A stretch of DNA of 64,000 nucleotides from Mangrovibacillus cuniculi. Lineage in GTDB: Bacteria > Bacillota > Bacilli > Bacillales > R1DC41. Numbering within the stretch: position 1 is the first letter of the stretch; each line of letters begins with the position of its first letter. The notes beneath the pieces were generated by a model that was given only the letters and a program-made list of their open reading frames with translations, was not told where the DNA came from and did not search any database. The stretch spans positions 2,449,001 to 2,513,000 of the forward strand of contig NZ_CP049742.1 of NCBI RefSeq assembly GCF_015482585.1. The letters run 5' to 3'. The position numbers and the translations under genes were made by a program. Of this stretch, positions 59,681 to 64,000 are shown piece by piece.

Positions 59681-60877
59681 ATGTGGTTATTAATCGTATT
59701 AGCTATAATAGCTCTGTTCATTTTTTTGGCATGGCTAGATTTTCACATGGGATATAAAGCTGACCAACGAAATTCTAAAAAAAGAGAGTATCCAGTCCGA
59801 CATGGCACAATCGATTTTTTTGATGATGGACAAACTTTTTTTACTTCCTATTTTAAAGAACTACGTAAAGCTCAATCATTTATTCATGTTTCTTTTTACA
59901 TCACAAAGCAGGATGATTTCAGTAAAGAGTTTTTTTCTATTCTAATGGATCGTGCGAGAGAAGGTATTACTGTTAGATTGTTAATAGATTGGCTAGGCGG
60001 ACACTCCCTTACCCAATCCCTAAGAGATGATTTAAAAGAAGCTGGAGTCCAATTACATGCTAGTCACCGTCCTACCTTCCCATATACTTTTTATTCTATC
60101 CAACGTCGTAACCACAGAAAGATTACTATTGTGGATGGAAAAATTGGTTTTTTAGGTGGCTTTAATATAGGAAAAGAATATATCAGCCAACAACCAAAAC
60201 TTTCTCCTTGGCGAGATTATCACTTACGATTAAGCGGAGAAGGAATACAAGATTTATACGATGAATTCGCCGTAGACTGGAAGAGAGCTGTGAAAGAAGA
60301 TCTCTCTGCCTCCTTTACAAAAACAGAAGCTGGTTTTACTCCTTATCAACTCTTTCCATCAGAAGCAGGGCAGTTAGAAGAAAAGTTTATTGACGTATTA
60401 TCCAATGCCAAAACCTCTATTAAAATTGGCAGTCCTTACTTTATCCCTTCCCCTGCCGTGTTTGAAATACTAGAAGCTCAAGCTAAAAAAGGAATAACTA
60501 TCCAAATATTAGTACCAGATATAGCCGATCACAAACTCGTGAAAGAAGCCGCATATCGTTACTTCAGAAAATTATATGCTGCAGGACAAAATGTAGAAGT
60601 CTATCAATACCAAAACGGCTTCTACCATGCGAAAGCATTAATTATCGATAATACTTTTTGTGATGTAGGGACAGCAAACTTTGATCGACGAAGCTTTAGG
60701 ATAAACCACGAATTGAATTGTTTTATTTATGATCAGAGTGTTGTTAATGAAGTGTTAGAAACATATAACATAGATCTTTCTCAATCGAGTAACTTAACAA
60801 GAGAAAAACTTCAGCATATGCCCTTGCTTACTCGTTTAAAAGAATGGATAGCACGTTCTGTAGAAAGTTTATTATGA
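59681..60877 (+). CDS. clsB: Phospholipase D-type cardiolipin synthase (ClsB/YwjE)
   Basis: A 398-residue protein with an N-terminal membrane helix (residues 1-20) and two phospholipase D HKD motifs: HRKITIVDGKIGFLGG (about residue 145) and HAKALIIDNTFCDVGTAN (about 317). It would condense two phosphatidylglycerols into cardiolipin. The ATG at 59681 follows AAAAAGGAGCGAGCATTT. It is divergent from fadF and 12 bases before uvsE. Confidence 0.93.
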   Translation: MWLLIVLAIIALFIFLAWLDFHMGYKADQRNSKKREYPVRHGTIDFFDDGQTFFTSYFKELRKAQSFIHVSFYITKQDDFSKEFFSILMDRAREGITVRLLIDWLGGHSLTQSLRDDLKEAGVQLHASHRPTFPYTFYSIQRRNHRKITIVDGKIGFLGGFNIGKEYISQQPKLSPWRDYHLRLSGEGIQDLYDEFAVDWKRAVKEDLSASFTKTEAGFTPYQLFPSEAGQLEEKFIDVLSNAKTSIKIGSPYFIPSPAVFEILEAQAKKGITIQILVPDIADHKLVKEAAYRYFRKLYAAGQNVEVYQYQNGFYHAKALIIDNTFCDVGTANFDRRSFRINHELNCFIYDQSVVNEVLETYNIDLSQSSNLTREKLQHMPLLTRLKEWIARSVESLL

Positions 60878-60889
60878 GGGGGACACAGG

Positions 60890-61858
60890 ATGATCATTCG
60901 CCTTGGTTTTGTTTCGCATGCACTTTCCTTATATGAGGGTACTCCAGCAAAAGCTTTAACATTTGCTAATTACTCCAAAAAACCACTTACAGAAGCGAAA
61001 GAAAAATTAGTAGAAGTAACGAGAAAAAACTTAGATACTACTAAGAGAATCATTCACTATTGCATTGCTCAACAGATTTCGGTATACCGCATGTCTAGTT
61101 CCATTGTTCCTCTTGCTACTCACCCAGAGGCGAAGTGGGATTATGTTACCCCTTTTAAAAAAGAATGGCAAGAAATAGGCCAGTTGGTGAGAGATCATTC
61201 TTTACGGGTAAGCTTTCATCCAAATCAATTCACTTTATTTACTAGCCCTGAAGAACATGTTACCCAGAACGCCCTAGCAGATTTTGACTATCATTCCACT
61301 ATGCTAGATGCCATGGGAGTAGAAGGTGTTATTAATATTCATATTGGTGGTACTTACGGGGATAAACAAGCCACTTTAAAGCGATTTTACCAACAAGTTA
61401 CGTTACTTCCATCAAAGCAATATAAACGAATGACGTTAGAAAACGACGATAAGACATACACTATGAAGGAAACACTCGAAACTTGTCAGAAGTTGAAAAT
61501 ACCAATGGTTTTTGATTACCACCACCATGTTTGTAATCCAGGTGATGAAGTAGACAAGTGGCAAAGCTTATTACCTCAAGTGTTTGAAACATGGAATCAC
61601 ACCAATTTGCGACCAAAAATACATTTATCCTCGCCTCAGTTTGCATTGAACGAAAAAGGAAACAGTCGAAAACATGCAGATCATGTAGATCCAGCATTTG
61701 CAACTCCCATTCTTTCTGCATTGCGAGAAGTAGGACAAGATATTGACATCATGTTGGAATCGAAAAAGAAAGATCTTTCCCTTCTTATTCTAATGGAAGA
61801 GTGGTCAAAAATTAGGGGTGTTAAGCGGATAGACGGAGGAACATTATTCTTTCCATAA
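60890..61858 (+). CDS. uvsE: UV damage endonuclease UvdE
   Basis: A 322-residue TIM-barrel endonuclease that nicks 5' of UV photoproducts; YwjD of B. subtilis. Metal-binding residues appear in VSFHPNQF, NIHIGGTYGDK, MTLENDDKTYT, FDYHHHVCNPGDE and the C-terminal MLESKKKDLS. It forms a two-gene unit with clsB, and the ATG follows GAGGGGGACACAGG. Confidence 0.94.
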   Translation: MIIRLGFVSHALSLYEGTPAKALTFANYSKKPLTEAKEKLVEVTRKNLDTTKRIIHYCIAQQISVYRMSSSIVPLATHPEAKWDYVTPFKKEWQEIGQLVRDHSLRVSFHPNQFTLFTSPEEHVTQNALADFDYHSTMLDAMGVEGVINIHIGGTYGDKQATLKRFYQQVTLLPSKQYKRMTLENDDKTYTMKETLETCQKLKIPMVFDYHHHVCNPGDEVDKWQSLLPQVFETWNHTNLRPKIHLSSPQFALNEKGNSRKHADHVDPAFATPILSALREVGQDIDIMLESKKKDLSLLILMEEWSKIRGVKRIDGGTLFFP

Positions 61859-62080
61859 AATAATCCACCACCTTTTTTCGTTTTCCTATGAAATTCAACT
61901 GTCTACCCATTACTATTTCAAGATAATTACATTTTTAGCTTCATCGTTAAAATAAACTCTGTCTTGACAGAAAACAGAGTGATTAAGTCAGATTTACCAA
62001 CAGTTTCGTACTCGTAATTTTCGATACCCTAAATTTCCGAACAGTAAACTTTGAAAGTTCAGTAAATTGAAAATAATTTA
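61859..62080. other. Non-coding leader with ACTCTGT/ACAGAGT inverted repeat
   Basis: Seven-base arms with an 11-base centre (about 61948-61972) and otherwise AT-rich sequence; no T tract, so more operator-like than terminator-like. No other feature was seen. Confidence 0.35.
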
Positions 62081-62109
62081 TTGACTTTTCATAAATGTTT
62101 TCTGATAAT
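62081..62109 (+). promoter_or_regulatory. Sigma-A promoter of the AGCS symporter
   Basis: TTGACT (62081-62086) and GATAAT (62104-62109) with a 17-base spacer, 46 bases before the start codon. Confidence 0.75.
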
Positions 62110-62154
62110 TAAGACAGATAAAGAAAATACAGTTTCCGGGGAGGTCAATGGAGT

Positions 62155-63582
62155 ATGGAGTTTATTGAAAAGTTCGTCGCTGCAGCAAACGGATATCTTT
62201 GGGGGTACATTTTAATTGCCTTGTTACTAGGTTTAGGACTGTACTTTACGTTTGGTTCCAGGTTTGTTCAAATCACTCGTATTGGGGAAATGTTTAGGTT
62301 ATTGTCTGATAAAGATGTTCAATCCGCTGAAGGACAACGAGGCATTTCTTCCTTACAAGCCTTCTTTATCGGAGCAGGTACTCGAATTGGTACAGGTAAC
62401 TTAGCAGGTGTAGCAATTGCCTTAGCACTTGGAGGACCTGGTGCGGTATTTTGGATGTGGGTTGTCGCAATCTTAGGTGGAGCGAGCGCTTTCGTCGAAA
62501 GTACACTAGCTCAGATTTACAAAGTAAAAAGTAAAGACGGATTCGTAGGTGGTCCTGCTTATTACATTAAAAAACAATTAGGAAAGCCTTGGATGAGTGC
62601 AGCGTTTGCCGTTACAATCATCATGTCTTTTGGTTTAACATTTAACGCGGTTCAAGCAAATACCATTGCTACTGCTTTTGAAAATTCATTTAATGTAAAC
62701 CCTTGGGTTATGGCTGGGATATTAGTTGCACTTACTGCTCTTATCATCTTTGGTGGAGTAAAACGTATCGCAACATTCTCTTCAATCATCGTTCCTTTCA
62801 TGGCTGGATTCTATGTCTTATTAGCCCTAATAGTCGTTGCGTTAAATATTACAGAGATCCCTGGTGTCATCGCACTTATTTTTAAGAGCGCATTTGGACT
62901 TGAGCAAGTAGTTGGTGGTGGTATTGGTGCTGCTATCATGAATGGTGTAAAACGTGGACTATTCTCAAATGAAGCTGGTATGGGATCTGCACCAAACGCA
63001 GCAGCTACAGCGAACGTTTCTCACCCAGTTAAACAAGGATTAATTCAAGCACTTGGTGTATTCTTTGATACATTAATCGTGTGTTCCGCTACTGCTTTTA
63101 TCATTCTTACTGCAGATGCGTACACAACTTCTGGTCTTATCGGAATCGAATTAGCACAAGCAGCAATGGCTGAGCATTTTAGTTCATGGGCAGGTATTTT
63201 CTTAGCAATCGCTATCTTCTCCTTCGCATTTAGTTCAATCGTTGGAAGTTACTACTACGGAGAAGCAAATTTACCTTTCATCAACAAGAGTGCAACAGGG
63301 CTTGTTGTGTATCGTATCTTAGCGCTTGGAATGGTTGCATTCGGATCTGTTGCATCTCTACAAATCGTATGGGACTTAGCAGACTTCTCGATGGCACTAA
63401 TGGCAATCATCAACCTAGTGGCAATTGGTATCCTGGCACCAATTGCATTCAAAGCTCTAAATAATTATATGGATCAACGAAGCCAAGGCTTAGATCCAAA
63501 ATTCTACGCTAATGATATTGATGGACTTAAAGGCGTTGAGGCTTGGCCTACTCGCGAGAAGGAAAAGCGTACGACTGCGTGA
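62155..63582 (+). CDS. Alanine/glycine:cation symporter (AGCS family)
   Basis: A 475-residue membrane protein with about ten to eleven helices that imports alanine or glycine with Na+ or H+. The family signature GAGTRIGTGNLAGVAIALAL is near residue 75, and NEAGMGSAPNAAATA is near 270. The ATG follows GGGGAGGTCAATGGAGT. It is monocistronic: its own promoter and a strong terminator flank it. Which amino acid and ion are used cannot be read from sequence. Confidence 0.95.
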   Translation: MEFIEKFVAAANGYLWGYILIALLLGLGLYFTFGSRFVQITRIGEMFRLLSDKDVQSAEGQRGISSLQAFFIGAGTRIGTGNLAGVAIALALGGPGAVFWMWVVAILGGASAFVESTLAQIYKVKSKDGFVGGPAYYIKKQLGKPWMSAAFAVTIIMSFGLTFNAVQANTIATAFENSFNVNPWVMAGILVALTALIIFGGVKRIATFSSIIVPFMAGFYVLLALIVVALNITEIPGVIALIFKSAFGLEQVVGGGIGAAIMNGVKRGLFSNEAGMGSAPNAAATANVSHPVKQGLIQALGVFFDTLIVCSATAFIILTADAYTTSGLIGIELAQAAMAEHFSSWAGIFLAIAIFSFAFSSIVGSYYYGEANLPFINKSATGLVVYRILALGMVAFGSVASLQIVWDLADFSMALMAIINLVAIGILAPIAFKALNNYMDQRSQGLDPKFYANDIDGLKGVEAWPTREKEKRTTA

Positions 63583-63602
63583 TAAAAATTATTTAATAAA
63601 CC

Positions 63603-63642
63603 AAAAAACCGCTGCAGATTTGATTGCAGCGGTTTTTGTTTT
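63603..63642 (+). terminator. Bidirectional terminator between the symporter and argS
   Basis: CCGCTGCA/TGCAGCGG arms around eight bases, flanked by A6 and T5GT4; it can serve the plus-strand symporter and the minus-strand argS. Confidence 0.92.
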
Positions 63643-63703
63643 AAGCAAATTTGAAATTAAATAGTAATTTCCACAGAGCCAACGTAGTAACTAGTTTTCA
63701 GTA

Positions 63704-63729
63704 GGGATTGGAGCGGAAATCACATTGCA
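63704..63729. repeat. Remnant of a GGAGCGG-type element
   Basis: The sequence joins the left end (GATTGGAGCGGAA) and right end (AAATC.CATTGCA) of the full element at 42015-42155 across a single AGCGGAA, as expected from deletion between its two AGCGGAA direct repeats. Confidence 0.65.
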
Positions 63730-63756
63730 GTCGTTAAAGCTCTTTTCACTTTACTA

Positions 63757-64000
63757 TTACATCTGCTCCGGAGCTGAAACTCCAATTAACGTAAGTGCAT
63801 TACGCAACGTTTGCGCAACTGCTTGAATTAACGCTAAGCGTGCTTTCGTACGTTCTGGCGCCTCTGCATCCAATACTTTTTCCGCATTGTAAAAACTATG
63901 GAATGCAGATGCAAGATCATTGATGTAGTTAGAAATACGGTGAGGAATACGCTTTTCTGCCGCTTCCGCTACTACCGCAGGGAAGTCACCGATTTGTTTT
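63757..64000 (-). CDS. argS: Arginyl-tRNA synthetase, C-terminal part
   Basis: The last 80 residues of ArgS; the rest lies beyond base 64000. The anticodon-binding helical domain is visible: [20 protein letters not shown], then [20 protein letters not shown] and the end VSAPEQM. The stop is TAA at 63757-63759. ArgS charges tRNA-Arg. Location next to the ywj block agrees with B. subtilis. Confidence 0.95.
   Translation of the reverse strand, partial: KQIGDFPAVVAEAAEKRIPHRISNYINDLASAFHSFYNAEKVLDAEAPERTKARLALIQAVAQTLRNALTLIGVSAPEQM

Overview
The window is chromosomal DNA of an endospore-forming member of the Bacillaceae (Bacillus sensu lato). Three things support this: sporulation genes (spo0F, spoIIR, a YhcN/YlaJ-type lipoprotein), strong GGAGG ribosome binding sites, and a gene order that follows the B. 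subtilis block argS - ywjD/uvsE - clsB - fadF - acdA - rpoE - pyrG - ywjG - spo0F - fbaA - tal - murAB - glpX - rho - rpmE - tdk - prfA - prmC - spoIIR - ywlB - ywlC - mntP - ywlE - rpiB - ywlG - glyA - upp - mnaA - atp operon - ywzB - ywmB - murAA. I cannot name the species. No rRNA, tRNA, CRISPR array, transposase or prophage gene was seen. Almost all genes are on the minus strand, so transcription runs from high to low coordinates; only ywjG, clsB, uvsE and an alanine/glycine symporter are on the plus strand.

Layout from high to low coordinates: the argS 3' end; a plus-strand AGCS symporter, uvsE and clsB; a fatty-acid and branched-chain acyl-CoA operon (fadF, thiolase, 3-hydroxyacyl-CoA dehydrogenase, two acyl-CoA dehydrogenases, a TetR regulator, fused isobutyryl-CoA mutase icmF); rpoE and pyrG (with a CTP-sensing type attenuator); ywjG; spo0F, fbaA, tal, murAB; an inserted Pel-type exopolysaccharide locus (31-39.5 kb); glpX, rho, rpmE, tdk; a sporulation lipoprotein; prfA, prmC, spoIIR, ywlB, ywlC, mntP, ywlE; a compact chemoreceptor; rpiB, ywlG, glyA, upp, mnaA; a secreted subtilase; the complete ATP synthase operon atpZIBEFHAGDC; ywzB, ywmB and the 5' part of murAA.

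The most interesting coding region is the Pel locus. It encodes a UDP-sugar 4-epimerase, PelD, PelE, a PelA deacetylase, PelF and PelG. A separate secreted GH114-type hydrolase gene follows, preceded by a clear cyclic-di-GMP-I (GEMM-I) riboswitch. PelD has lost the GGDEF motif but keeps an RxxD inhibitory site. The locus therefore appears to be controlled by c-di-GMP at two levels. pelA and pelF are each interrupted by what looks like one missing G in a six-G tract, which means either phase variation or sequencing error.

The second theme is repetitive, structured, non-coding DNA. Long tandem arrays have 42-bp, 53-bp and 20-bp units. In the 42-bp A and 53-bp B families every unit carries an inverted repeat with fixed arms, and four of the five array sites lie just past the terminator of a housekeeping gene. 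Dispersed elements include a four-way-junction element with compensatory arm changes, GTCTAGCT-type long palindromes, a GGAGCGG-type element with an internal-deletion remnant, and a hairpin element placed directly after terminators. A cluster of perfect DnaA boxes surrounds ywlC-prmC. All functional statements rest on family recognition from the sequence; no database search was run.
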